A DNA stretch of 62,807 nt. It comes from CANDYO01 sp049653745. Lineage in GTDB: Bacteria; Pseudomonadota; Alphaproteobacteria; Rickettsiales; CANDYO01. Positions 16,333 to 25,133 of this stretch are shown here, piece after piece. A model generated the notes under the pieces. That model searched no databases and had not been told where the DNA came from. It worked only from the letters and a program-made list of their open reading frames with translations. The stretch lies in the NCBI GenBank assembly GCA_049653745.1, contig JBASGW010000041.1:1-62807 (forward strand), read 5' to 3'. A program made the position numbers and the translations under genes. Numbering within the stretch: position 1 is the first letter of the stretch; every line of letters starts with the position of its first letter.

Positions 16333-18375
16333 TCAAATATCAATTAAATGATTAAGATCAAGAACTCCACTTAGCGATGAACTAAATGATGAACCAAGCT
16401 CTGATAACATATGGCTAGAACCACTGATATAATAAGAGCCACAATATAATGCAGATATAACCATAACTGCCTTAGCGATAACCTCTGTTTGAGCGTAGGG
16501 TTCACTTAATATTATTTTAGCAGAAGACATGCTTGTTAAATTATCTGTAGTTGTGGTTATATAAACTTTATCTATTCTACTTTCTTGGTCACTGTCTTTG
16601 GTATTTAATACTATATTATTAGAATGCGAACCAATAACACTCTCTACTCCTGTTGAAGATGGATCTTGATCATCTTCATCTTTCTTTTCTAATTTAGGAG
16701 TATCTTCATTAAATATAATTTTCTTCTTTGAGGTTATTCTAGCTATATAATCTCTTAATAACTCTATTACTTCAACAGCATCTAGATGTTCAGCAATTTG
16801 TAAAGCATTGTTACCCTCTTGGTCAGCCAGATCGATATCGGCTCCATTGTTTATTAGAAATTCAATGGCATGAATATTACCAGCTCTAACTGCATCATGT
16901 AAATTTAGCTCATTCTGCTCAATTTGATTGACTTCAACCTCAACCTCAGCTTCTACCTCATGGTTTATTTGTTGATCTTCTTCTGTTTCAACCGCTTGCT
17001 CAATATTATCTGCAATTTGTGGAATTCTTTGAGCATTCATATTGGCGTGAACTTTCATTAGTAATTCAATAATAGTAGCATCCTCTCTTTGCTCTTCAAC
17101 ATTTAAAACTAGCTGTCCCTCTCGATTAAGATGGTTGATATCATCCCCATTATTAAACGGAAATTCCCTATCAAGGATAGACTTCCATTCTTCCCATTCT
17201 TCCCCATCCAAAGAGCAAGGTTCATTTTGCTCAAATTGATTACCTTCTACTTGAATATCATCTTGCTCAAGATCAAAAATTTCCTGAAGAAGTTCATCAG
17301 CATCAACATAATTTTCTCCTTGTTCTGCAAGATGTAAAGCATTTTCATCCCTTTCTTCATCATGAGAGGGATTAATCTTATTCTTTTCAAGAGCTTCGGG
17401 ATCCTGCTTTAATTCCTCTTTTTCTACAACATGTAAATCTGCATTGACACCTTTATTGTTATTGTCTAGAGCAGTGGATTTTTTCTTAGCTAGACGAGCT
17501 GCAACCATCTCATTATATTGTTCCATTGGAGTCATTTTTGTTTTCGTAACCTTAGTTCCAGAAGAAGCTTTCTTAGTGTCTTCATTTTGTTTTTTAACAG
17601 CATCTTTAGAAACTTTTTTTGACTCTTTTTCAATGGTATTTTCAGTATCTATTTGATTATCAGGTATTTTCTTCGTTAGCAATTTATTATCAGAGAGTAA
17701 CTTTTTATTTTTTTTTCTAATGGCCGATCTCTTAGAATTTTTTGTTGGCTTCTTAATATCACTAAAAACATGAGACCATATTGTTTCCCATCCTTCGTTT
17801 TCTTCAATTTGGTTGTCTTCAGCTCCGATATCATTGTTTATTGGATCTTTTAATGCAACATCTAAAGCCGCATCACCACTTTCATTACTCTTATCTAAAT
17901 AGATAGATTCTTTCTCGCTAACTATATGATTTTCGGCATCTTCATGATGTTGTTTAGATAAAGTTTCAGAAGAAACTTTATCTATTTTTTTATCTTGCTT
18001 TTCTGAATCCTCTTTAGAAATTTCTATGCTACCTTCAGCTTTGACTTCATTATTTATTGAATCTTCTACCTCAATATCCCGTTCAATCACAGAATTATTT
18101 TGCATAAGAAGGGCTTCCTCTAATAATTTAATAATAGCAGCATTCCCTCTTTGTTTTGCAATTTCTAAGGCATTTTTTTTATTTTTATTAAGCTTGTTGA
18201 TGTCGGCTCCATGATCTATTAGCCACCTCACAGCAACAACATCTCCATCTACAACCATCTGGCGTAAAGCATCACTCATATTATTAATAAGGTTTTGACC
18301 CTGTTTTATTTGATCTTCAATAGGTTTATAAGTTCTAGCCTTTAAGCATTTAGAAATTTGTTCTGATGTAAGCAT
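16333..18375 (-). CDS. Large ankyrin-repeat protein with acidic linker and C-terminal hydrophobic segment
   Basis: A 680-residue protein with three parts. Ankyrin-type repeats lie near the N-terminus (VDGDVVAVRWLIDHGADINKLNKNKKNALEIA, about 38-73, split here only by residue range) and again at about 525-585 (HAIEFLINNGADIDLADQEG). Between them are some 430 residues rich in Glu, Lys, Asp, Asn and Gln, low-complexity and probably disordered. A hydrophobic stretch at about 640-660 could insert in a membrane. No signal peptide is visible. Ankyrin proteins with this look are common type IV effector candidates in Rickettsiales; that role is inferred. It has its own promoter-like TTGACA element. Confidence 0.82.
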   Translation of the reverse strand: MLTSEQISKCLKARTYKPIEDQIKQGQNLINNMSDALRQMVVDGDVVAVRWLIDHGADINKLNKNKKNALEIAKQRGNAAIIKLLEEALLMQNNSVIERDIEVEDSINNEVKAEGSIEISKEDSEKQDKKIDKVSSETLSKQHHEDAENHIVSEKESIYLDKSNESGDAALDVALKDPINNDIGAEDNQIEENEGWETIWSHVFSDIKKPTKNSKRSAIRKKNKKLLSDNKLLTKKIPDNQIDTENTIEKESKKVSKDAVKKQNEDTKKASSGTKVTKTKMTPMEQYNEMVAARLAKKKSTALDNNNKGVNADLHVVEKEELKQDPEALEKNKINPSHDEERDENALHLAEQGENYVDADELLQEIFDLEQDDIQVEGNQFEQNEPCSLDGEEWEEWKSILDREFPFNNGDDINHLNREGQLVLNVEEQREDATIIELLMKVHANMNAQRIPQIADNIEQAVETEEDQQINHEVEAEVEVEVNQIEQNELNLHDAVRAGNIHAIEFLINNGADIDLADQEGNNALQIAEHLDAVEVIELLRDYIARITSKKKIIFNEDTPKLEKKDEDDQDPSSTGVESVIGSHSNNIVLNTKDSDQESRIDKVYITTTTDNLTSMSSAKIILSEPYAQTEVIAKAVMVISALYCGSYYISGSSHMLSELGSSFSSSLSGVLDLNHLIDI

Positions 18376-18434
18376 ATGATAAATTCTATATTACATTGAT
18401 AAAAGATAGGGTTCCCACTCTAAGTTATTATGTG

Positions 18435-18463
18435 TATATAGTATTAATTAATTTATATGTCAA
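18435..18463 (-). promoter_or_regulatory. Promoter of the large ankyrin gene
   Basis: On the minus strand TTGACA (18463-18458), a 17-nt spacer and TATATA (18440-18435) lie about 60 nt before the start. The spacer contains TTAATTAAT, also seen next to the TTGACA upstream of the ankyrin gene at 33 kb. Confidence 0.55.
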
Positions 18464-18578
18464 TTATTATTGTATTTATATTCATTAATAAGTTACAAAT
18501 AACCATAGAAATAATTTATCATCAGTAATGCAGAATTAAAGAGAGAATAAAGAACTGAATCTTTGAAATGGAGGACTT

Positions 18579-19460
18579 TTATAATCTTATTAAATCCTCA
18601 GCTATAATTTTGCTAACAGATATAATTTGGATATTATCTGGTAAATAATTTTGTTTTATTGTGTCTGTAATATAGACCCGATTAAACCCAGATCTCTCAA
18701 GTTTGTTTAATGCAGATTTAGAAAAGACAGAGTGAGTTATGCATGCATCAAAAGATTTTGCTCCTTTTTTACGCAATAGCTGCACAGCTTGATATAAAGT
18801 ATTACCTGTATCAACAATATCATCAATTAAAATACAATGCTTATTTGTTACATCACCATTTACATCATTCATCACACAGCAACCACTTTGCACACGTATT
18901 TTATTGATTAGAGCCACTTCACAGCCTAAAATATTTGCAAATTTCTGGGCTCTATCTAATCCACCAACATCGGGAGAAACTACTATAGAATTCTTAGTAT
19001 TTTTAAAATAATGAGCAAATAATTCTACTGCATCTAAATTCTGGATGTTGATCTTAAAAAAGCCCTCTGATTGCTTAGAATGCAAATCTATAGTTATGAC
19101 TTCATCAATTCCTGAAGCTTCTATTAGTGAGGCTATTAAACTTGCGGATATTGGACCATATTCATAAGATTTTCTATCTTGCCTGCTATAACCAAAATAT
19201 GGCATTACAGCTATAATTTTTTTAGCCCCTGCTCTTTTAGCTGTGTCAGCAATTAATAATAATTCCATTAGATGGTCATTAACTGGATTAGAAGTGGACT
19301 GAAAAATTACCACATCTTCTTGATATAAATTTTTCTGAATTTGCACCTTAAATTCTTGATCATTAAATTTTTGACTATTAGCTAATATTAACTCTACCTT
19401 AATCTGAGTTGCGACTTGTTGAGCAAGAGATGGATGGCTGCCTCCTGAAATAATTAACAT
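18579..19460 (-). CDS. prs: Ribose-phosphate pyrophosphokinase (PRPP synthetase)
   Basis: Makes PRPP from ribose 5-phosphate and ATP for nucleotide synthesis. The 293-residue protein is about 20 residues shorter than the usual bacterial enzyme. It keeps the catalytic region YFGYSRQDRKSYEYGPISA (about 98-116), the Asp-His segment TIDLHSKQSEGFF, and the PRPP-binding loop LIDDIVDTGNT (about 221-231). It is the last gene of a three-gene overlapping set with a TfoX-domain protein (7-nt overlap) and a sulfotransferase. The short length suggests a divergent or trimmed N-terminus rather than truncation. Confidence 0.88.
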   Translation of the reverse strand: MLIISGGSHPSLAQQVATQIKVELILANSQKFNDQEFKVQIQKNLYQEDVVIFQSTSNPVNDHLMELLLIADTAKRAGAKKIIAVMPYFGYSRQDRKSYEYGPISASLIASLIEASGIDEVITIDLHSKQSEGFFKINIQNLDAVELFAHYFKNTKNSIVVSPDVGGLDRAQKFANILGCEVALINKIRVQSGCCVMNDVNGDVTNKHCILIDDIVDTGNTLYQAVQLLRKKGAKSFDACITHSVFSKSALNKLERSGFNRVYITDTIKQNYLPDNIQIISVSKIIAEDLIRL

Positions 19461-19813
19461 ATATCATCCTTTTTATTTACCTTAGTTATTTTGGCTTTTC
19501 TTGCCACAGTTAAACTTTGATTAAACCAAGATTTTAATAATTCATTATCTTCAAGAACTTCGGATGGAACATACCAATAACTCAACGCTATTGATTTTTC
19601 ATCTCGCTTATAAGTGAATGGATAAGAGCCTAAAACTTTATAGTTTTCAGCTAAATCTATATCAGCTTTAAAATATATTTCATCTTCTATAATAAGAGCA
19701 AAAATTATCTTCTCTACATATAGACCATAGCCACCAAACATCCGGCGTGATTTAATGTTACCGTAAGGAGACAGAATATCTAATATATATTCAACAAAGC
19801 CGCTGCTATTCAT
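19454..19813 (-). CDS. TfoX/Sxy N-terminal domain protein
   Basis: A 119-residue stand-alone TfoX N-terminal domain: RRMFGGYGLYVEKIIFALI near residues 23-41, followed by the typical YFKAD and SYWYVPSEVLED. In gammaproteobacteria the full-length TfoX/Sxy activates competence genes with CRP; the short alphaproteobacterial versions have no assigned role. It overlaps the sulfotransferase by 4 nt upstream and prs by 7 nt downstream, so all three are translated from one message. Confidence 0.82.
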   Translation of the reverse strand: MNSSGFVEYILDILSPYGNIKSRRMFGGYGLYVEKIIFALIIEDEIYFKADIDLAENYKVLGSYPFTYKRDEKSIALSYWYVPSEVLEDNELLKSWFNQSLTVARKAKITKVNKKDDIC

Positions 19814-20907
19814 TCTAGTATTATTTTTACCTCTTTTCTAGCAGAAGCATTATGTTTCTGCTGGAAAGAGATTAATTCATTCTTATTATTATGATTATAT
19901 TCAAGAATTTGTCTTATATCCATTTCTTCTGGCTTTTTAGTTTTAACAAAATCTGGCAGCATGGTTAAGTATTTTGCCTTGCTATCATAATATATATTAT
20001 TAGAAATTGATTCTATGTTTAGAGCTTTCCAACGTTTCCATTGCATTTTAGCCCAATTATAAAGTTCAATATCATATTTATGTTTTTTTGCTAAACCATC
20101 ATAAAGAAACTTCTCTTGCTTCTCAATTGCTTTTAGGCCAGTAATTTGAGCTCTTGCATAAGCAATATTTTTTATACCAAAGTGACTAGATAATATATTC
20201 ATCATTATTTCTAAATCTTCTGTTGGAGCCACAAATTTAAATCTTCTAATAATATTTTTTTTTGCTCTCATGAGAGTTTCTTCATTGCATTTACCCGACA
20301 TTGCATCTTCACCAGCTAATAGCCTGGTTTGAGGGTTATCAATTGTCTCTTTTAATAAATAATAGGTAATATCTTTTTGCTTGATATAACTTCTCTGAAA
20401 ATCAAAATTTGCCGATGATAACTCTCTTTTAATAGGATCTCTAATAAGAGCAACATAGGAAATTTTTTGCTTCCCAAAATATTTTTCCTCATCTTTTTCT
20501 TCAGGAATTGGCATATGGCTGCTGATAAAATCTAAATGCCCCTTAGAGCCGTTATAATGGCTAGCATGATCTTTTATTTGCTGCAATCCACCAATTGAAG
20601 ACTCAACAAATAGATTAGGAGATTTATCTTTTGTTCTTGGCACTGAAGCTCTTTTAACTTTTAGATCTGGATTAACTATTGCTATTGCATCCATTAAGTT
20701 AACTATATTAGTTCCAGCAGTTTTAGGAATATGGATAAAAACTATTGTTTCATCTTTTTGCCATAAATCTTTTTTTAGTTGAACTAATGGCACCACTTCT
20801 AATTTGCTGTTAGCAAAGGATAAATTTTTTGTTTGCTCTACTTCAGCACTATAGGAATTAAACCCTATAAAAAGGCAAAAGAATAAAGCTACTTTAAATT
20901 TTTCCAT
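19810..20907 (-). CDS. Sulfotransferase-like protein with signal peptide
   Basis: A 365-residue protein that begins with a typical signal peptide (residues 1-20, cleavage likely near NSYSA-E). It carries the PAPS 5'-phosphosulfate loop FIHIPKTAGTN (57-67) and the 3'-phosphate loop ALIRDPIKRELSSAN (153-167), the two hallmarks of the heparan-sulfate 2-O/Sulfotransfer_2 type. The histidine-containing stretch SSHMPIP lies between. Bacterial PAPS-dependent enzymes are normally cytosolic, so export is odd: the donor would have to be found outside, perhaps in the host. It is first in an overlapping operon with the TfoX-domain gene and prs. Acceptor unknown. Confidence 0.78.
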   Translation of the reverse strand: MEKFKVALFFCLFIGFNSYSAEVEQTKNLSFANSKLEVVPLVQLKKDLWQKDETIVFIHIPKTAGTNIVNLMDAIAIVNPDLKVKRASVPRTKDKSPNLFVESSIGGLQQIKDHASHYNGSKGHLDFISSHMPIPEEKDEEKYFGKQKISYVALIRDPIKRELSSANFDFQRSYIKQKDITYYLLKETIDNPQTRLLAGEDAMSGKCNEETLMRAKKNIIRRFKFVAPTEDLEIMMNILSSHFGIKNIAYARAQITGLKAIEKQEKFLYDGLAKKHKYDIELYNWAKMQWKRWKALNIESISNNIYYDSKAKYLTMLPDFVKTKKPEEMDIRQILEYNHNNKNELISFQQKHNASARKEVKIILE

Positions 20908-21006
20908 TTTTACTGACCATTATTATTAAAGATCTAGAACTTTACTATGAAAGAATTATTAAGTCAAAATCTTAGAATAACAATTGATACAAGCCTGGAT
21001 AGACCA

Positions 21007-21068
21007 AAAAGTTGATAAATTGACTAATAATCTTAGCTTAATGAATTCATTAATACTCATCAACTTTT
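21007..21068 (-). terminator. Long hairpin after the first SET gene
   Basis: A 10-bp outer stem AAAAGTTGAT (21007-21016) / ATCAACTTTT (21059-21068) encloses a 16-bp palindrome TTAATGAA/TTCATTAA. On the minus strand the distal arm runs into TTTTT, just after the SET stop codon. It probably ends the SET transcript. Confidence 0.5.
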
Positions 21069-21072
21069 GAAC

Positions 21073-21825
21073 TTAGAGATCATGATGATCATTAATAGGA
21101 AAATAGGTATTAGCATCTAATAATTCTACTCCTTGGTGGAAATTATAATTATCTCCATAATCCCAACAAATTGGCTCAAATGCTTTAATGTCTCTTAGGG
21201 TAATAAAAAATACTTTTGTTAACTTTTCTGAAACTTTCCATTCTAAAGCCGCCACATTAGCAGTTAGCACTTTTTCATTAGGATGCTCATTGGGGCAATG
21301 ATTAAAAAACCTAGCCACATTCCCATAATTTTTAGCATCTATATTTGCAGTATTATCCTTATTAAAATAATAATATGTACTATCAGTATTAGAAGCCAAG
21401 GTTACCCTTTCTCCGATATATTCAGCGATAACATAACCCTTATTTAGGTTACCTCCAGCTGATACACCAAAACCCATTTTTGATGTTGTTTTGTGCAAAA
21501 TAAATAATTCATTAGTATTTGTATATGAATCTGGTAATGCATCCAGAGTATCACCATAATCTAACGCCTTTGGAAGTTCCAGAAGAATTTTCTTTTCTTT
21601 ATGATAATCAAATGCTTCATTTGCTGATTTTAAAAGATCGCTGCACAACAGCTCAAACCCAAATTTCTTTTTTACATTTTTAGCTTGAAGAGCTGTAAAA
21701 TCTCCATCCAAGGATAATTTCTCTTTTGAAGAGTAAACTATAAAACAATCATCTGATGATGGGTGATAGTATGGCTTTACAGCTTTTTCAAATCTGCTGT
21801 CAGGTTTTTTTCTAGTTTTTGACAT
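21073..21825 (-). CDS. SET-domain protein, candidate nucleomodulin (paralogue 1)
   Basis: A 250-residue protein with a SET lysine-methyltransferase domain in its C-terminal half: the SAM-binding GFGVSAGGNLNKG (118-130), AEYIGE (134-139), the pseudoknot motif YGNVARFFNHC (167-177), and EPICWDYGDNY (217-227). The N-terminal 100 residues have no recognised domain but are shared with the SET protein at 33.4-34.2 kb (both have a VKPYY..P start and FGF.LLC.DL.KS). There is no signal peptide. Secreted SET proteins of intracellular bacteria methylate host histones; here that is inference. It has its own strong promoter. Confidence 0.85.
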   Translation of the reverse strand: MSKTRKKPDSRFEKAVKPYYHPSSDDCFIVYSSKEKLSLDGDFTALQAKNVKKKFGFELLCSDLLKSANEAFDYHKEKKILLELPKALDYGDTLDALPDSYTNTNELFILHKTTSKMGFGVSAGGNLNKGYVIAEYIGERVTLASNTDSTYYYFNKDNTANIDAKNYGNVARFFNHCPNEHPNEKVLTANVAALEWKVSEKLTKVFFITLRDIKAFEPICWDYGDNYNFHQGVELLDANTYFPINDHHDL

Positions 21826-21862
21826 AGCTTAATATCCTTATATTTATAAAATAATTTATTTT

Positions 21863-21891
21863 TTTATAATGCAAAAATTAAAAATTGTCAA
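21863..21891 (-). promoter_or_regulatory. Promoter of the first SET gene
   Basis: On the minus strand TTGACA (21891-21886), a 17-nt spacer and TATAAA (21868-21863) lie about 38 nt before the start codon. Confidence 0.65.
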
Positions 21892-22012
21892 TATAATTGA
21901 GGTCTAATTGCATTCATTAAGTTAACTAATACAATGATAGAGATTAGATCAAACATGCATTTAGTACATAAGCAACTAATGAAGTGCTAGTGTTTAAAAA
22001 TGAGACTTGCTA

Positions 22013-23419
22013 TTATAACCTTAAAAGTAAATTGCCTTCTTTAATCTCATAAAAATCTTCAATTTCTATCTCTTGAAGAAAGTTATAATCATGGGAAATA
22101 ACTATCATTGCGCCAGGATATTTTTTTAACACCTCAATAACATGCCTCCTTGCTTGCAAATCTAAATTATTAGTAATTTCATCTAATATCAGTAACTTTG
22201 GAGCATTAGCTGATATCTTAGCTAATGATAATCTAACCTTTTCACCTCCAGATAATTGCTTAACCTTGGTATTTACTTCCTGGGTTTTATGAAATAAAAA
22301 GTCATTTAAATGATTACGAATTTCCTCCATATTCCAACTTGGAACTAGTTGAGAAATTATTTCTAAAACTGAACTTTCTTGATCTAAGTTGCTATAATGC
22401 TGATCAAGATAACCAACATCTTTAGTTGAATACCAATCTCCATATCTACTGACAGCTTTATCATCTAAAATGGCTTTTATAAGAGTAGATTTACCACTTC
22501 CATTATCACCTAAAATTGCCACCCTACTATGAGAAAATAATTCTAGATTTATATCTTTAAGTATAATTTTTGTATAACCAATTGAAGCATTTTTAATTGA
22601 AACCAATGTTTTATTAGCCGAGATTTCCCAATTGAACCTAAATTTAGGAGATATTACTTCTGGAAGCCTTAATTCTTTTAGTTTTTCTGTTAAATTTTCT
22701 TTCTTTTGAGCTATTATTATTTTCTTTTTTCCTGATGATTCTTGAGCATTAAGTGCTTTAGTTTTACTAGTAACCGTTGGCCATTTTTTATTATCCATTG
22801 ATTTCTGACCTTGTTGCTTACTTTTTGCCGCACGATTCTGTTCTTGCATTAATGAATGATGGATATCTTTCTTCTGCCTGCTAAGACGAGATAATTCTCC
22901 TTCTAAATTACAGAGAGTGGAGTTTATTTGATTAACATAATTATCATAATTGCCTAAGAAAATATTTACTTTAGCATTATCAATATGCCAAAATATATTT
23001 GTTACACTACGTAATAATTCTAAATCATGTGAAGCAACAACTAAAGTTCCTCTAAATTTATTTAGCATCTTTAATAAGGCAGCTTTATTTTTAATATCTA
23101 AATGATTAGTTGGCTCATCAAGAATTAATATATCAGGATTCAAAGCTAATACTTTAGTTAGAGCTTGGTTAAACCTCTGACCACCACTTAGATGAAGACT
23201 ATCATCAATAATTTGGGGAATATAACCTATTGTTATATTGGATGAAATTTGCTCAATTTCTTGGAGCAATATTTTTAATAATGAAGATTTCCCACCACCA
23301 TTTATGCCTATAATGGCGATATGGTCACCATAATTTATGACGCAGTTAAAATTTTTAAAACAGATTTTATGTGGAAATTCTAAACTAAGATTACTTAGTG
23401 ATAAGGGCTTATGACTCAT
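22013..23419 (-). CDS. ABC-F family ATPase
   Basis: Soluble protein of 468 residues with two ATP-binding cassettes and no membrane segments. The first has GINGGGKSS, LSGGQ and LILDEPTNHLD; the second has GDNGSGKST, LSGGEK and LILDEITNNLD. The cassettes are joined by a charged linker (about 165-265, rich in Lys and Gln), as in ABC-F translation factors that act at the ribosome. It is shorter than EttA or Uup and lacks a clear arm insertion. The precise subtype (antibiotic protection or translation control) is unresolved. Single-gene unit. Confidence 0.88.
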   Translation of the reverse strand: MSHKPLSLSNLSLEFPHKICFKNFNCVINYGDHIAIIGINGGGKSSLLKILLQEIEQISSNITIGYIPQIIDDSLHLSGGQRFNQALTKVLALNPDILILDEPTNHLDIKNKAALLKMLNKFRGTLVVASHDLELLRSVTNIFWHIDNAKVNIFLGNYDNYVNQINSTLCNLEGELSRLSRQKKDIHHSLMQEQNRAAKSKQQGQKSMDNKKWPTVTSKTKALNAQESSGKKKIIIAQKKENLTEKLKELRLPEVISPKFRFNWEISANKTLVSIKNASIGYTKIILKDINLELFSHSRVAILGDNGSGKSTLIKAILDDKAVSRYGDWYSTKDVGYLDQHYSNLDQESSVLEIISQLVPSWNMEEIRNHLNDFLFHKTQEVNTKVKQLSGGEKVRLSLAKISANAPKLLILDEITNNLDLQARRHVIEVLKKYPGAMIVISHDYNFLQEIEIEDFYEIKEGNLLLRL

Positions 23420-23461
23420 ATAATTTATCTCTTATTCTTATTTTACAGGGAAGTTGTAAGC

Positions 23462-23477
23462 TTGCCCTCTAGGGCAA
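23462..23477. other. Short hairpin between ankyrin and ABC-F genes
   Basis: TTGCCCT and AGGGCAA form a 7-bp stem with a 2-nt gap. It lies between two minus-strand genes with no T-run after it on that strand. It is possibly a weak terminator. Confidence 0.25.
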
Positions 23478-23609
23478 ATTTAAGAGATAATTTTCATGTG
23501 TGATAAGCCTCAAATTAATTTTATTTATTTAAAATAGCATATAGGATAAAAATTTCAATTCTTATTAAAAAATAATATAATAGCTAAGAATGAAAGTTGT
23601 AATTGAGGA

Positions 23610-24179
23610 CTACCAGCTAGACTGGTGAAAAAACATACCACCTACCCCTCCAAAATCTGATTGCTGGAAATCTCCACCTTCATGATTATGTATATTAATG
23701 CTTGCTCCAGGATTAAGAATTACTGACTCTTCAGATTCCGCATTATCTTCAATATCATCTACAGTCATCGAATAAGTATTTAATGAGTTAATAGTGGCAT
23801 CATGACAATTATATTCAATAACATAATCTGCAGCTGTATTCCCTTGATTATCAACAATAGATTGATCTATTCCTCTTTCTATAAAAAAATTGAACAGATC
23901 CACTTCACCTAAGGTGCCAAGAAAATGCAAAACGCTTTGATTGGAAGAATTTAATCCATTAATTTCTGCGCCATAACTCAATAATAATTTAATTATTTCT
24001 ATATTTCCTCCAGCAACAGCTTCGTGTAAAATGGGTGAACCATCTGGCATAAATAATAAATTTGGATTAGCTCCACTATCTAGGGCTTCCTTTACTAACT
24101 CAAATTCTTTGCTTGCAACAGCTTCTATTAATTCAACATCTTGTTCACTATAATTATACTTAGCATATAATTTGTCCAT
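23610..24179 (-). CDS. Small ankyrin-repeat protein
   Basis: A 189-residue protein with about three ankyrin repeats in residues 15-125 (for example GSPILHEAVAGGNIEIIKLL at 47-66 and NQGNTAADYVIEY). A tail of about 65 residues is acidic and then Gly/Phe/Gln/His-rich, ending FGGVGGMFFHQSSW. The 42-kDa ankyrin protein at 32-33 kb ends in a similar Gly/Phe-rich tail, a possible shared C-terminal signal. No signal peptide. A protein-interaction role, perhaps as an effector, is inferred. Confidence 0.82.
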   Translation of the reverse strand: MDKLYAKYNYSEQDVELIEAVASKEFELVKEALDSGANPNLLFMPDGSPILHEAVAGGNIEIIKLLLSYGAEINGLNSSNQSVLHFLGTLGEVDLFNFFIERGIDQSIVDNQGNTAADYVIEYNCHDATINSLNTYSMTVDDIEDNAESEESVILNPGASINIHNHEGGDFQQSDFGGVGGMFFHQSSW

Positions 24180-24324
24180 ATTTTTAGATTCCTTTATATT
24201 AAAAGTTATTATTATTTAAATATAGTTTAATTTTTATAAACTATTTATTAAGTAAAGCAAGTTCTAATATTTTACTTTCATTTATCCAAAAAAATGGCAA
24301 TATTTAAATAAAAAGGGAGAAGAT

Positions 24325-25125
24325 ATGATAACTGGAATTCAACTGGAACAATTAGAGTCCGAAATACTTGATATCTCTTCTGCAGATATTTTATCTTTAA
24401 ATGATCAAGATAAAAATTCTAACTTTAAACATTATATAAATTTTATCGATGATTTTCTTAAAAGACACGCTATCTATGACGTGCAGGCCAATGCTTTTAA
24501 ATTGGCAATTATTAAACATACAATCGTCGATTATACTTATATGCTTGATGGAATGAAAATATGTCACTCTATGTTAGAAGCATTAGATCAAATGAAACAA
24601 ATAGAAACTGATGCCAATATTATAAAACAAGAAGAAGAAACTTTAAATTCTTTATATGATGCCACTCATAATCTTTACTCTCAAATTACCATAAATTTTT
24701 CTTTGGCTTTTAATCAGCAATATCAATTCTTTCAACAATTAAAAAATGAGGCCTTAGAAGAAGTATATCTGCTTGATAATGCTCTGCTTCCTCAAACAAA
24801 TAATGAACAGGTGAAGGCAATAGCAGTAGATTTAATTCATGTTAGCGAATTAGATATTGAAACCAGCAAAGAAACCAAAGCTTTCTCAATATCAAATTTT
24901 TATGAATATTGCTCTAATTGCGCTGATATTTATTTTCAAGAAGTGGAAGATAGTGATAATCTTAAATCTGAAGTTATGGATGATATAGTTGATTTAGTTA
25001 TAAATAATGGAATCTATGCAAATTTACTAGATAATATTAAACAACAAAATAATCAAAATATAGCGCGCTTTTCTTTAATTGCAGCCTATGGAATTGCTAA
25101 TGCTTTTAATGGAGTTTTATTATAA
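24325..25125 (+). CDS. Hypothetical helical protein
   Basis: I do not recognise this 266-residue protein. It is acidic and almost wholly helical, with long amphipathic stretches (about 60-135 and 150-185), no signal peptide, and a mildly hydrophobic C-terminus (ARFSLIAAYGIANAFNGVLL). A GGGAG ribosome-binding site precedes the ATG, so translation is well supported. It stands alone between a divergent ankyrin gene and a convergent rRNA methyltransferase gene, which with its composition makes a lineage-specific or secreted protein plausible. Confidence 0.6.
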   Translation: MITGIQLEQLESEILDISSADILSLNDQDKNSNFKHYINFIDDFLKRHAIYDVQANAFKLAIIKHTIVDYTYMLDGMKICHSMLEALDQMKQIETDANIIKQEEETLNSLYDATHNLYSQITINFSLAFNQQYQFFQQLKNEALEEVYLLDNALLPQTNNEQVKAIAVDLIHVSELDIETSKETKAFSISNFYEYCSNCADIYFQEVEDSDNLKSEVMDDIVDLVINNGIYANLLDNIKQQNNQNIARFSLIAAYGIANAFNGVLL

Positions 25126-25133
25126 ATCTCTAT

